Shown one piece after another: positions 35,969 to 45,339 of a stretch of DNA of 64,000 nucleotides (its first letter is position 1; the number at the start of each line of letters is the position of its first letter). Source of the stretch: Roseivirga sp. E12 (GTDB lineage: Bacteria; Bacteroidota; Bacteroidia; Cytophagales; Cyclobacteriaceae); assembly GCF_017592825.1 (NCBI RefSeq), contig NZ_JAGFMD010000005.1, forward strand, positions 237,570 to 301,569, in the 5' to 3' direction. The position numbers were made by a program, and so were the translations under genes. The notes under the pieces are model-generated. The model did not search any database. It worked only from the letters and a program-made list of their open reading frames with translations, and was not told the DNA's origin.

Positions 35969-35980
35969 TCCCGCTACTCG
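35969..35980 (+). repeat. Distal copy of the tRNA 3'-end repeat (candidate attR)
   Basis: Exact copy of the 12 bases at 34961-34972. After it come five A's and a terminator, as would be expected if this were the original region downstream of the tRNA before insertion. Confidence 0.6.
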
Positions 35981-35987
35981 AAAAATC

Positions 35988-36017
35988 AAGGAGTAAGATT
36001 TCTCTTACTCCTTTTTT
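35988..36017 (+). terminator. Rho-independent terminator, perhaps the original one of tRNA-fMet
   Basis: Arms AAGGAGTAAGA (35988-35998) and TCTTACTCCTT (36003-36013), loop TTTC, T-run to 36017. The HEPN-like gene ends 117 bases before it. Confidence 0.85.
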
Positions 36018-36126
36018 ATTTTAATAAATTTTCCTCAAAACATGATGATTATCATGTGCCTGTCTGACCCCAATCAGGCATTTCAACTTTGACATGAGGT
36101 AGCTTCATTACATCATTAACAGACTT

Positions 36127-36134
36127 AAAGGAGG
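36127..36134 (+). promoter_or_regulatory. Strong Shine-Dalgarno of the universal stress protein gene
   Basis: AAAGGAGG followed by TAATT and then ATG at 36140, an almost ideal match to the anti-Shine-Dalgarno. Most starts in this window lack such a site, so it stands out and settles the start codon. Confidence 0.75.
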
Positions 36135-36139
36135 TAATT

Positions 36140-36964
36140 ATGAAAAAGCTACTTGTACCCGTTGATTTTTCCAATTGTTCTAAAAATTCCCTTAATAATG
36201 CCGCTCAAATAGCCGAACGAATGCAAATGGAATTACTGTTATTCCATTCCGTAATCGTACCGATAGGGTTAGCTGAGGGTGTTCCAGCAGGAAACGTTGG
36301 TTATGATTTTGAGGAACTTGAAAAAAGTTCGAGACAAAGGATTGAACAACTAATTAAAGAAACTCCAGCCCTTTTGAAGGTCTCTTATAGGCATATCATC
36401 CAATATGGATCACTTCATGAAAGCATTAATGAACTCTCAAAAGATGAGGACATTGCATTGATAGTAATGGGTACTCATGGAGCCAGCGGTTTGGCCAAAG
36501 TGTTGATCGGCAGTAACGCATATCATGTAATCAAACATGTGAAAGTTCCAGTGATTGCATTACCGGAAGATGCAAACATTAGTCGAATGAAGCATATTGC
36601 TTTGGCGGGTGATTATCGTAATGTACCCGATCATGACGCAATTCACCTGGTAGTAGATATAGTCAAGGCCTTTCTGGCTCAGCTACATGTCATCCATATT
36701 GACAAAGGGGATGTGCTAGTCAAAGAGCAAATCGACATTGCCAGAAGCATGGATAAATATCTCAAACACATCAATCATTCCTTTCATTTCAGAAAATTTG
36801 ACGATGTGGAAGAGGGCTTATTAGAATTTGCCAAGGAGGCCAAAATCGAGTTGATTGCCATGATTTCTAAGCACCACAACTTGCTGGAAAGGTTAAGACA
36901 TGGAAGCCATACTAAGAAGATGATTCTTGATATTCCCATGCCCATCATGGTAATACATGAATGA
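36140..36964 (+). CDS. Universal stress protein family (two UspA-type domains)
   Basis: 274 residues. The first UspA domain (1-147) is complete: it starts KKLLVPVDFSNCSKNSL and has the nucleotide-binding run MGTHGASGLAKVLIGSNA. The second half (150-274) has the same outline but the loop is degraded (ISKHHNLLERLRHGSHTKKM), so it probably does not bind ATP in the same way. Tandem USPs are common in Bacteroidota and respond to stress or starvation. The gene has a strong ribosome-binding site and is monocistronic. It is convergent with the epimerase gene, with one base between them. Confidence 0.9.
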   Translation: MKKLLVPVDFSNCSKNSLNNAAQIAERMQMELLLFHSVIVPIGLAEGVPAGNVGYDFEELEKSSRQRIEQLIKETPALLKVSYRHIIQYGSLHESINELSKDEDIALIVMGTHGASGLAKVLIGSNAYHVIKHVKVPVIALPEDANISRMKHIALAGDYRNVPDHDAIHLVVDIVKAFLAQLHVIHIDKGDVLVKEQIDIARSMDKYLKHINHSFHFRKFDDVEEGLLEFAKEAKIELIAMISKHHNLLERLRHGSHTKKMILDIPMPIMVIHE

Positions 36965-36965
36965 A

Positions 36966-37820
36966 CTAAGAAAGTGTAAGGCCGAAATTTAAGACTAAGG
37001 ATTGCTTAGGTTCGATTAGACTTAAGCCTTCCTTATTGTTAAGGGCATCAATATTACCCGTCATTGGCTCAATAGCAATGGTACGCTTATCATCCGGTGT
37101 ATAAATTTGAACATAAGGGTGATTTTCGTCCTGCCAAACGTTCAGTACAGTCTTATCTGGATACACTAGTTGAGTTGAATATCGGTCAGCACTTTCTACA
37201 AAGAGAAAACAACTGTCAAGGCTTAGCTCCGAGACATCAGCCGGTTCTTCCAGTGTTTTGAAAGGTGTTCTTTTGCCTGAAGGAATCATATTCTCATCCA
37301 CTTCAATAAGGTCGACCCCACTTAACTGTAACTCACCTAACTCATCTCCCTCCGACAGATTGAAGTAGGGATGCCAGCCAAAAACGCATGGCATTGATGA
37401 TGATCCCGTATTCAATATTTCGGCAGTCACCGAAAGCCCTCCTGGTTCCAATTTGTACTTTATTTCGATTTTAAAAGGGAAAGGGAAGTGCGTCAATTCG
37501 CCATCATAGGCATTGACTAATACAATTTGATCTTCATCCTGAGATTGCAATTCAAATTTTCGATTGTGCAACATGCCATGCAGTGCATTAGGTCTACCAA
37601 AATCATTCAGCGGAAATTGGTAGGTTTTCCCTTCAACTTCAAACCTACCAGCAGCCAGTCGATTGGGAAAGGGAAAAAGCAGCGAAGACTGGTAGTGGTA
37701 GCCCTCCTGTGGGCTAATTAAAGTCCTGCCATTTCCGCTCGCAGAAAGAGTCAATTCACGAATAGCTCCGCCCATCAATGGGTCGATGCTTAGGTATTGA
37801 TCATGATGCCTTAGTTCCAA
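36966..37820 (-). CDS. Aldose 1-epimerase family protein
   Basis: 284 residues, beta-sandwich mutarotase fold. Characteristic segments are PNALHGMLHN with a catalytic His, GWHPYFNL with the second His, and IAIEPMTGNIDALN with the catalytic Glu. It interconverts anomers of a free or phosphorylated hexose. Its size and the YxPD-like region VYTPDDKRTIAIEP suggest a general aldose-1-epimerase instead of true GalM (about 345). Monocistronic; no sugar catabolic genes are adjacent. Confidence 0.88.
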   Translation of the reverse strand: MELRHHDQYLSIDPLMGGAIRELTLSASGNGRTLISPQEGYHYQSSLLFPFPNRLAAGRFEVEGKTYQFPLNDFGRPNALHGMLHNRKFELQSQDEDQIVLVNAYDGELTHFPFPFKIEIKYKLEPGGLSVTAEILNTGSSSMPCVFGWHPYFNLSEGDELGELQLSGVDLIEVDENMIPSGKRTPFKTLEEPADVSELSLDSCFLFVESADRYSTQLVYPDKTVLNVWQDENHPYVQIYTPDDKRTIAIEPMTGNIDALNNKEGLSLIEPKQSLVLNFGLTLS

Positions 37821-38015
37821 GTTTACAATGATTCTGGTCGGTTCCTAAGGTAGTGAAATATAAGTATATACATGAAAGGAGTTCTTGGTGTTGATGCTAA
37901 AAATCTACAAGCCTAAGCCAAAGCAGCTTTAACTGAACTACTACCCAAATCATAGCCTAAAAAGTACATGTTAGAAATATAATAATTCCAGCAAACGAAA
38001 TGATCGTGGAATAGG

Positions 38016-38798
38016 TCAATCTTCCCACCAAGGAATCTTGTCCAAAGTCAGGTCAGCAATTGAATTCACTACTAGGTCGGGTTTGAAGGGAAAGTCATTT
38101 AGTTGGTCACGATCAGACATCCCGCTTAAGGTCAGTATAGTTTTGTAGCCAACCTGAACTCCTCCTTGAATATCGGTTGAAAGCGTGTCGCCAATTACGG
38201 TGGCTTCATCCGTAGCTAAACCTATGTACTTTCGGGCCTGACGCATCATCACTGGACTTGGCTTGCCCACAGAAAAGGCTTTCTTACCAGTGGCTGCTTC
38301 GATCATGGCTACAATAGAGGCTATACCCAAATTATTCCAGCCTTTCTTGCGAGGAGATGCATCAAGATTAGTGGCAATAAACTTAGAGCCTTCAAGTATA
38401 AAATCTATGGCTTTGCGAACCATCTCCAATGTAAAATTGATGCCCTCGCCCACCACCACAAAGTCAGGATCACTTTGCACTAAAGTCAATCCATTTTCGT
38501 GAAGGCTCGAGATCAACCCTCCTTCTCCCAACACATAGGCGGTACCATTGGGAAATTGCTGCGCCATAAAATGGGCTGTGGCCATGGCACTGGTATAGAC
38601 ATTTTTTTCCTCTACATAAATGCCCATTTTCTCCAGTTTACGAACAGCATCTAGTGGCGTACGTTGACTGTTATTGGTCATAAAGGTGAAGGGAATGTTA
38701 TTGTCTTGCAGGGTTTTCACAAAGACATCCGCACCGGGAATCATGCTGTTTTCAACATAAATAACTCCGTCTTGGTCTATTAAAAATCCTTTTGGCAT
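38016..38798 (-). CDS. HAD-IIA family phosphatase (NagD/phosphoglycolate-type)
   Basis: 260 residues from ATG 38798. The frame extends to 38855, but that would overlap the upstream gene and lacks homology; MPKGFLIDQDGVIY is the normal start. HAD motifs: DQDGVIY (motif I, Asp-x-Asp), FMTNNSQRTP (motif II), GKPSPVMMRQA (Lys), VIGDTLSTDIQGG (motif IV). The cap between motifs II and III marks subclass IIA, which includes NagD and p-nitrophenyl phosphatases. Substrate unknown. It follows the Gfo/Idh gene by 13 bases, likely cotranscribed. Confidence 0.88.
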   Translation of the reverse strand: MPKGFLIDQDGVIYVENSMIPGADVFVKTLQDNNIPFTFMTNNSQRTPLDAVRKLEKMGIYVEEKNVYTSAMATAHFMAQQFPNGTAYVLGEGGLISSLHENGLTLVQSDPDFVVVGEGINFTLEMVRKAIDFILEGSKFIATNLDASPRKKGWNNLGIASIVAMIEAATGKKAFSVGKPSPVMMRQARKYIGLATDEATVIGDTLSTDIQGGVQVGYKTILTLSGMSDRDQLNDFPFKPDLVVNSIADLTLDKIPWWED

Positions 38799-38811
38799 AC
38801 TCGTCAATTTT

Positions 38812-39765
38812 CTATTTGAAGATGGTTGAAAGAATGCGCTCCACCAACCGAGCACTCATTAAGCTATCGTTAAGTGTAAATAATTCAGATTCCGTCTTTC
38901 CCTTGAGAATACAGTCTCTTACCTCAACAATTTCATGTGCATAGCCTGTGCTGATCATAGGAGCACTAAAGGTTTCAACTTCGTCACCTTTGATAATTTC
39001 GAAGGATTCTGCCTTCCAAAACATGGGGATTCTCACATAACCTTTGTCTCCATAAATACAGGCTTCTTTGTTGGTATGGAGAGCAATGCTACCCAGCACT
39101 TGGGCCATGCGATTGTCTCCAAAATCAAGCTGTACTTGTATGGTTTCGTCTACGCCAGTACCCGACTTAATGGCGTGTGCTTTAAAATCACTAGGCTCCC
39201 AACCAAAAAGGTCTGAAACAATGGTCAGAGGGTAGACACCAACATCATAGAGGGCTCCACCCGCTAGGTCAGGATTCAAGAGACGGCCGTCTTGGGTAAG
39301 CTTTTCTTCAGACCTAAAGCCAAAGCTGGCAGTCATGTATTTGACTTCACCAATTTTACCAGATTTCACTACATCGATGGCCTGTCGATATGCTGGTAGA
39401 AACCTCATCCACATGGCTTCCATCAAAAACTTCCCGCTTTCCCGAGCCACTTCAGTCATCTTAACAATTTCGTTGCTGGATATGCCCATAGGCTTCTCGC
39501 ATAGCACATGCTTACCAGCCTGAAGTGCATCGATTGTATTTTGGCAGTGAAAATTGTGGGTGGTGCTGATATAGACAATATCTACTTCTGGATCGGCAAG
39601 AAGAGATTCATATGAGTCATACATTTTAACTTTCGGAAACTCGTTTTGTAATGCCGCAGCATTCGACCTTGATGCAAATGCATAAGGTACTTCGCCTTCT
39701 ACTGCATTGAGACTTTCTAAAAACTTGCGTGCTATTCTACCAAAACCTATAAATCCCCAATTCAT
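38812..39765 (-). CDS. Gfo/Idh/MocA family oxidoreductase
   Basis: 317 residues. The N-terminal Rossmann domain starts WGFIGFGRIARKFLESL. The conserved EKP motif is in VLCEKPMGISS, which holds the catalytic Lys. The C-terminal alpha/beta dimerisation domain includes GGALYDVGVYPLT with the substrate-binding D/H region. Such enzymes oxidise or reduce sugars, inositols or dihydrodiols with NAD(P). No neighbour fixes the substrate; the HAD phosphatase downstream suggests a sugar-phosphate context. Confidence 0.92.
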   Translation of the reverse strand: MNWGFIGFGRIARKFLESLNAVEGEVPYAFASRSNAAALQNEFPKVKMYDSYESLLADPEVDIVYISTTHNFHCQNTIDALQAGKHVLCEKPMGISSNEIVKMTEVARESGKFLMEAMWMRFLPAYRQAIDVVKSGKIGEVKYMTASFGFRSEEKLTQDGRLLNPDLAGGALYDVGVYPLTIVSDLFGWEPSDFKAHAIKSGTGVDETIQVQLDFGDNRMAQVLGSIALHTNKEACIYGDKGYVRIPMFWKAESFEIIKGDEVETFSAPMISTGYAHEIVEVRDCILKGKTESELFTLNDSLMSARLVERILSTIFK

Positions 39766-39840
39766 CTACCTAAGAAAGTAAATTCGCGAGAAAGAAGCTT
39801 GTGAAACGACTCTTTTAAACGCTCACGTTTGCAGCAATTC

Positions 39841-40446
39841 CTAATGCTTGGTGTTTTCAGAATTGCGAATGACCAGGTAGGTCTCTTGCCTAAAGAAAAG
39901 TAAAAACCGATCGGACCGAATGAGTTTTAATTCTAGGCCTAAGTTCTTACAAACTGCCTCCCAACCTTTACGTGTATTGTTGGTATGGGGATGCCCTTTG
40001 AATTCAAGATTGAATAAGCTGTCAAAAAAGTAGGTAAGGTATTGCTGAACTTTGTTTCGATAAACGTCTTCAATAATGATAACCTCTCTGCTGACCCTGG
40101 CAGTTTCAGCGATCATTGCCTGAGGATTTTGGGTATGATGGAGAACAGTCAACAACAAGGCCTGATCAAATGTATTCTCATTAAAAGGTAGAGAAGTACC
40201 ATCATAACAAATGGGCTTTAAGTCTTCTCTTATGGAATGATCTGTAACATCTACGGGCGTAATATCATAGCCGTCTCTTCTGAGTAAATCTGTAACGGTG
40301 CCATAGCCAGAACCAATATCCACGATTTTTCCCGATCGTGTTAAAACGGGTTGAATGCGTTTCAATTTGTTCTTAGCATCCCAATACCAGCCTTTATAAA
40401 TGATCTTTTTCAAAAGACCTAGATTTCTAACAGCACTAAGCCCCAT
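39841..40446 (-). CDS. Class I SAM-dependent methyltransferase
   Basis: 201 residues. Motif I is IVDIGSGYGTVTDLL. The acidic end of strand 2 is ITPVDVTDHSI, motif IV is DQALLLTVLHHT, and post-motif segments include IIIEDVYRN. It lacks any target-specific domain. The N-terminus (KKIIYKGWYWDAKNKL) could hold a substrate helix. Similar proteins act on small molecules, quinones or lipids; the target cannot be said. Monocistronic. Confidence 0.85.
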   Translation of the reverse strand: MGLSAVRNLGLLKKIIYKGWYWDAKNKLKRIQPVLTRSGKIVDIGSGYGTVTDLLRRDGYDITPVDVTDHSIREDLKPICYDGTSLPFNENTFDQALLLTVLHHTQNPQAMIAETARVSREVIIIEDVYRNKVQQYLTYFFDSLFNLEFKGHPHTNNTRKGWEAVCKNLGLELKLIRSDRFLLFFRQETYLVIRNSENTKH

Positions 40447-40527
40447 ATAAATGCTTCTTAGGTTCTAGATTCATAAAGTCGAGCTTTGAGCATAGATACT
40501 TTTCAACTAAGTAATGGTTTTAAAATG

Positions 40528-40556
40528 AAAAGGCCCTCATAAAATGAGGACCTCTT
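40528..40556 (-). terminator. Terminator of the sigma factor / membrane-partner operon
   Basis: On the minus strand, stem GGTCCTCAT/ATGAGGGCC (one G-T pair) with a 3-nt loop, then a T-rich tail. It lies 24 bases after the stop of the gene at 40580. Confidence 0.75.
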
Positions 40557-40579
40557 CGACTCAATCGACTTGCTAGTAA

Positions 40580-42028
40580 TTATCTTAGTTTGATGGCCAC
40601 GTTAGCACCAAAGCTCAAAAACTTGACCTTGCCCTGACCGATGCCTGTTAAAGGCAATTTCATAAACGGCTCAACAGCAAGACCGAATCTCTTATTGATA
40701 GGAGTTTCATAACCGACACTGAAATTGGCTATGCCGAAGAAGTGGTTATTCTCTCCTCTGATCTGACCTGTTGGTGCCCAATTAGGGCTCGGCCGAGTAT
40801 ATTCATACTCGTAGTCTTCTCGTAGCATGAGGTAAGTCGATAAACCTGTGCTGACGAACCACTGATTGTCATTTTTCGCAGCGAAGTATCTCCGCACGTT
40901 GATTGGTATATCGATAACCAAACATCTGGCGAGTGCACTGACAAGATTGTCTGAGCGGCCTCCGGGCCAGGTTGATGTATCATACTCTTCACCAAGTGCA
41001 CTATAGTTTTTCACTGAATAGCTTAAACCAGATTGAATACTCCAGTTTCTGGAAAGCCTATACTCTGCTAACAAACCGATCATGTTTCCTGGATCAGTAA
41101 AGCCCTCTAATCCGGTCGCACTTAAATCTAAAGAAACCAAAACACCAAACGACCATCTTTTGAATGTCTGCAGACTATCTAAGTCGGCTGTTTGGTAACT
41201 ACCAGTGTCTAAGGTCATGGGCTTCAATGACAGATCGAATAGAAAGACGCTAGGTACCCACCTCGGTGCAATGGTTTCCATACCGACCTCGTATAGTTCG
41301 GCTTCTTGCCTACCTATACTGTCCAAAGGAGCAAGAGGCTGCTCCGGATCAAAATAAGTTACTGCCGATGCTGAATTACTCTCATTTTTATTGCTGACGG
41401 TGTTTACCGACTCACTGACTTTACTGGTGCTTACAGCGGATGTTGTAGTAGATAATGCTGTGCTTTCTGCCGACCGTAACCGCGAATCAACGGATTCAGT
41501 GGCTTGGCGCTGAGTACTTGAATTTTCTGCCTTAGTCACAGTATTATCCGCACTTGATTCCTGATTATTCAATTCGCCAACCTCTCTGACTTCAGTCTCA
41601 CCCGTCACTGCGGCTTTTGCATTTTCGCTTGCTAAATTTCCTTGGTCTGTACTCTCAGCTTGGGGCGTAATGCTTTTCTCCTCTACCTGTTCTTCATTAG
41701 TAGATGAAGGTGTAGAATTCTCTTTGATGCCTGTACCAGACTTGTCATCCTTATCTCCTTTTTCCTTAACAAGAGTACTTTCTTTTAAAGATGAGTTGGC
41801 ATCAAGCCTTTCTTCTTTTGAGCCATTAGGTATGTATATAATAAGCAATATGATTACTGCAAGCAATCCGAGTCCACCCCAGAGCTTCCACCAAAAGAAT
41901 CCTTTTTTCGGAGCATCAAGTTTCTTTTCCATCGCGCTCCAAGCGGATGGATTAAACTCAAATTGAGCTCCCTCTGCTGCTTCCCTTACAAGCTGTTCTA
42001 ATCTATCTCCGTTCTTCGCCTCATCCAT
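40580..42028 (-). CDS. Membrane-anchored anti-sigma-like protein fused to an outer-membrane beta-barrel domain
   Basis: 482 residues. Residues 1-45 are cytoplasmic and acidic (RLEQLVREAAEGAQFEFNP). A single transmembrane helix follows at about 48-67 (LWGGLGLLAVIILLIIYIP). A low-complexity Ser/Thr/Asn/Glu linker runs to about residue 240. The C-terminal part (residues 270-482) reads as a small PorT/OmpW-like barrel with alternating strands (WSFGVLVSLDLSATGLEGF, NWSIQSGLSYSVKNY). The cytoplasmic and TM part next to the ECF sigma gene (8-base overlap) suggests that it sequesters the sigma factor. The linker could span the periplasm. Confidence 0.75.
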   Translation of the reverse strand: MDEAKNGDRLEQLVREAAEGAQFEFNPSAWSAMEKKLDAPKKGFFWWKLWGGLGLLAVIILLIIYIPNGSKEERLDANSSLKESTLVKEKGDKDDKSGTGIKENSTPSSTNEEQVEEKSITPQAESTDQGNLASENAKAAVTGETEVREVGELNNQESSADNTVTKAENSSTQRQATESVDSRLRSAESTALSTTTSAVSTSKVSESVNTVSNKNESNSASAVTYFDPEQPLAPLDSIGRQEAELYEVGMETIAPRWVPSVFLFDLSLKPMTLDTGSYQTADLDSLQTFKRWSFGVLVSLDLSATGLEGFTDPGNMIGLLAEYRLSRNWSIQSGLSYSVKNYSALGEEYDTSTWPGGRSDNLVSALARCLVIDIPINVRRYFAAKNDNQWFVSTGLSTYLMLREDYEYEYTRPSPNWAPTGQIRGENNHFFGIANFSVGYETPINKRFGLAVEPFMKLPLTGIGQGKVKFLSFGANVAIKLR

Positions 42029-42575
42029 AATTATACACCTCCTTACTAAGCAAAGACCTTAGGGCTGCCTTTGCTCGCGTCAAATTCGCTTTCGAAGTAC
42101 TTGTAGTAATCCCTAACTGTTCGGCAATTTCATGATGCTTGTATCCGTCAATGACGTACAAGTTGAAAACTGCTCTATAGGCCGGGGACAATTGCCCAAC
42201 TTTCTCCAGTATCTGCTGATAATCCATATCATGATCTGGAGCCACTTGGTCTGTTTCTTCCACTTGGGCTTCCGAAATATCGGCCAGGTGGTTGTGCTTG
42301 GCATTCTTTTTTATATGGTCTAAGCATGCATTCACAAGAATTCTGCGTAACCAAGGTTTAAAGGGCTTAGTGATCTCAAACTTTTCAATGTTTTTAAAGA
42401 CTTTCAAAAAACCATCATTCAGCACTTCTACAGCATCGGCTTCACCTCCGGTGTAGCGCAGGCAAATGCTCATAGCATAGCCGTAGAAATTGCTGTACAA
42501 CTCCTTTTGGCTCTGCCTATCATTCTCCTTGCAGCCTAGAATAATTGCTTCCAATAGTTTTTCGATCTTGGTCAA
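42021..42575 (-). CDS. ECF-type RNA polymerase sigma factor
   Basis: 184 residues. Region 2 is SNFYGYAMSICLRYTGGEADAVEVLNDGFLKVF (read as ICLRYTG and VLNDGFLKVFKN). Region 4 is LSPAYRAVFNLYVIDGY, with the helix-turn-helix HHEIAEQLGITTSTSKANL. The only start codons are TTG (42575 or 42554). The sequence TACATTTG, a -7-like element, overlaps the first of these, so the second is worth considering. The coupled downstream gene probably encodes its membrane-bound controller. Confidence 0.92.
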   Translation of the reverse strand: MTKIEKLLEAIILGCKENDRQSQKELYSNFYGYAMSICLRYTGGEADAVEVLNDGFLKVFKNIEKFEITKPFKPWLRRILVNACLDHIKKNAKHNHLADISEAQVEETDQVAPDHDMDYQQILEKVGQLSPAYRAVFNLYVIDGYKHHEIAEQLGITTSTSKANLTRAKAALRSLLSKEVYNYG

Positions 42576-42847
42576 ATGTAGCCCTTATAATCCCATTACA
42601 GCCCATTTCATAAAAAGGCTGCGTAGAATCACAAAAAAATGCTTATGACTTTTGACTGGTAAAAGTAATGGAGATTTTTAGAATAGTATTACCGAAAAGG
42701 ACACCAACGAGCATTATCCTAAAATGAGTCATTCTCTTCTGAACAATGAGTTTGGTCATGATGACATTATCATTTAAGATAATCCCTAGCAAAACTGAAG
42801 TCATTGACTCACTATATTAATGGAGTGCAACCACAAATTTTTAGTAT

Positions 42848-45250
42848 CTATTCGTATCGCAGTGCTTTTATTGGATTGGTAAATGCTGCTTTTATAGACT
42901 GGTAACTGATGGTCAAAACGGCAATTGAGAGTGACACTCCTGCAGCGATAAGGAAAGTAGCAGCACCTACATTGACACGTTCTGCAAAATCTTTGAGCCA
43001 ACCATCCATTAAGAAATAGGCGGCAGGAGCGGCAATAACAAATGATATGGATACGAGCTTGACAAAGTCTTTTGATAACAGAAATACAACACCGAAGGCT
43101 GATGCTCCCAACACCTTTCTAATGCCTATTTCCTTAACTTTTTGTTGTGCTGTGAAAGCTGCAAGGCCGTAGAGCCCTAAACAAGCGATCAAAATGGCTA
43201 TGATTGCAAAAAAGGTAAACACCTTGCTGAAACCTTCCTCGTTTTTATACTGCTGATCAAAGTCTTGATTGAGAAAGGAATATTCAAAAATTCTATTCGG
43301 CATTACTTCTCGAAAAGTGGACTCAATACGCTTAACTACATTGGTGAAATTGGCTGTTTCAACTTTTGCCGAGAGATATCCGGGTGTTCCCTGTTGCATC
43401 GGCATAATGAAGGGCTCAATCTCATTTTGAACCGACATAAAATAGAAATCTTTCAATACTCCAATCACTCTCCCTTGTCTGTTCCGCCAACCGAGTTGCT
43501 TACCAATGGCCTCTTCAGGACTCGCAAAACCCAACCTATTCACACCAGTTTCATTTAGTATAAAGGCTTCATTTAGGTCTGTGCCAAAGGTCTCATCGAA
43601 GCCTCTTCCAGCCACCAGTTCCAAATCATAAGTATTTATAAAGTCATAGTCCACCGTAATAAAGCGCATATCACTCCAATCCGCACTTTGGTCCCAGCCC
43701 AAACGTACCACATTGTTGCCCATTTCTCTCCCGGGCACACGTGATGAAAGTGACACTTGGCTCACTTCTGAGAACTGCTCCAGCCTATCTTTCAATACTT
43801 GAAAACCTTGTTCTGTTCCGGCACCGAATCTGGATGGGATGAATATCACACGCTCTTTTTCAAAACCTAACTCTAAATCTCTCATATAATTGAGCTGGTT
43901 GAATACAATCAAAGTGGAGATAATTAAGCCAATAGAAATTAAGAACTGCATAACCACCAGTCCCTTTCTCAACACTATACCTTTTGAGGAAGTCTTGAAG
44001 CTCCCTTTTAATGTCTCTGTTGGTTTAAAAGCCGATAGAACGAAGGCTGGGTAACTACCAGAGACCACGCCAACGAAAAGTGTGATCCCTATTAATGCCA
44101 CTCCCAGGGAAATATTTTCAAGAGGATTAAATACCAAGGCCTTGCCGGTAAAGGCATTTAATTGAAGCAATACGAGCAAGGTGAGGATAATTGACAAGAC
44201 CAGAGATACGAAGGCGATAAAGATCGATTCACTAAGGAACTGTCCTATTAAATGCTTCCTAAAAGCGCCAACTACTTTTCTCACACCCACTTCCTTTGCT
44301 CTATTTACAGATCTTGCTGTGGCCAGATTCATAAAATTGATACAAGCGATAATGAGTATGAAAAGCCCTACCGAAGAGAATATATAGACATACGCCTCTC
44401 GACTGTTTGTCTCAAATTCAGATCTGACATTCGACCGTAAATGAATGTCATTTAACGAAGTCAGGAAGTATTCTTGTCTATAGCCAGAGCCAGTTTCTTG
44501 GTCTAAAATATATTCTGCTGAAATCCGCTTTATCTTTTTTTCTAATGCTACCGGGTCTATACCAGGCGAAGTCTTTAGATAGGTGTGCGTATTGAAGTTC
44601 CACCAGGTAGGACTGACCCTTCCTGCAGCTCTCAAGGTTTCAAATGATACAAGCATATCGAACTTGAGATGGGTATTGTTTGGTATTTGATCCAGAACAC
44701 CCGTGACGGTCAGTATATGCTGATTGTCTGGTAGCTCCAACGTTTCTCCAATTACATTTACTTTGCCGAAATACTTCATGGCGGTGGCCTTAGATACGAC
44801 TGTAGTATTTGGTTGTTTTAGGGCGGTTTCGGGATTGCCATCAAGCAAATCATAATCGAAAACATTAAAGACATTGGAGTCTGCATAGACCACTGTCTCG
44901 TGGAATAGCTCCGTCTCTCCCGTCTTTTGGACAACCACATTAGTACTTCTCTGAAACCTAACCGATTCTAAGATCTCGGGATAATCATTAACAAAGTACT
45001 GAGCTACATAAGCAGAAATTGGGGCCCATTTCTCCGAGCCTCCGTCATTAGGAAGGTAGTATTCACAAGAAACACGGTAGATATCGTCTGCTTGTGAATG
45101 ATTGCTATCATAAGTGACTTCATCTTGAACATAGAGAAAGATTAGTAAGGAGCAGGTAATGCCCACAGTGAGACCGAAAATGTTAAGAAAGGCGTAGACT
45201 TTGTTCTTAAGAAGAGATCGTAAGGCGATTTTGAGATAGTTTTTGACCAT
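42848..45250 (-). CDS. FtsX/MacB-type ABC transporter permease
   Basis: 800 residues: a double-size permease with two MacB periplasmic domains and two FtsX cores. The first helix is at residues 20-41 (VYAFLNIFGLTVGITCSLLIF). FtsX segments lie near 285-420 (FINFMNLATARSVNRAKEVGVRKVVGA-type motif, read as ATARSVNRAKEVG) and 660-790 (GLAAFTAQQKVKEIGIRKVLG). This is a familiar Cytophagales family present in many copies, usually annotated as ABC transporter permease. No ATPase gene is beside it. Export of peptides, lipoproteins or antibiotics is the usual guess. Confidence 0.92.
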   Translation of the reverse strand: MVKNYLKIALRSLLKNKVYAFLNIFGLTVGITCSLLIFLYVQDEVTYDSNHSQADDIYRVSCEYYLPNDGGSEKWAPISAYVAQYFVNDYPEILESVRFQRSTNVVVQKTGETELFHETVVYADSNVFNVFDYDLLDGNPETALKQPNTTVVSKATAMKYFGKVNVIGETLELPDNQHILTVTGVLDQIPNNTHLKFDMLVSFETLRAAGRVSPTWWNFNTHTYLKTSPGIDPVALEKKIKRISAEYILDQETGSGYRQEYFLTSLNDIHLRSNVRSEFETNSREAYVYIFSSVGLFILIIACINFMNLATARSVNRAKEVGVRKVVGAFRKHLIGQFLSESIFIAFVSLVLSIILTLLVLLQLNAFTGKALVFNPLENISLGVALIGITLFVGVVSGSYPAFVLSAFKPTETLKGSFKTSSKGIVLRKGLVVMQFLISIGLIISTLIVFNQLNYMRDLELGFEKERVIFIPSRFGAGTEQGFQVLKDRLEQFSEVSQVSLSSRVPGREMGNNVVRLGWDQSADWSDMRFITVDYDFINTYDLELVAGRGFDETFGTDLNEAFILNETGVNRLGFASPEEAIGKQLGWRNRQGRVIGVLKDFYFMSVQNEIEPFIMPMQQGTPGYLSAKVETANFTNVVKRIESTFREVMPNRIFEYSFLNQDFDQQYKNEEGFSKVFTFFAIIAILIACLGLYGLAAFTAQQKVKEIGIRKVLGASAFGVVFLLSKDFVKLVSISFVIAAPAAYFLMDGWLKDFAERVNVGAATFLIAAGVSLSIAVLTISYQSIKAAFTNPIKALRYE

Positions 45251-45339
45251 GGTTATGGGGTTTTGATCCGGCTGTTATTCAACATACTTCCGAAATCAAT
45301 ATTCGTTACATGTCAAACGAAAGAAACTTCTGAAAGATG

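Larger units (their letters stand above)
34973..35980 (+). mobile_element. Candidate 1-kb islet integrated at tRNA-fMet
   Basis: The segment between the two copies of TCCCGCTACTCG holds one gene (HEPN-like, 35134-35871), its own terminator next to the tRNA (34974-35004), and a second T-arm fragment AAGTTCGAGTCT at 35059-35070 that matches the tRNA. GTTCGA at 35951 precedes the distal repeat. No integrase is present, so the islet would be a remnant or would depend on a helper. Confidence 0.5.
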
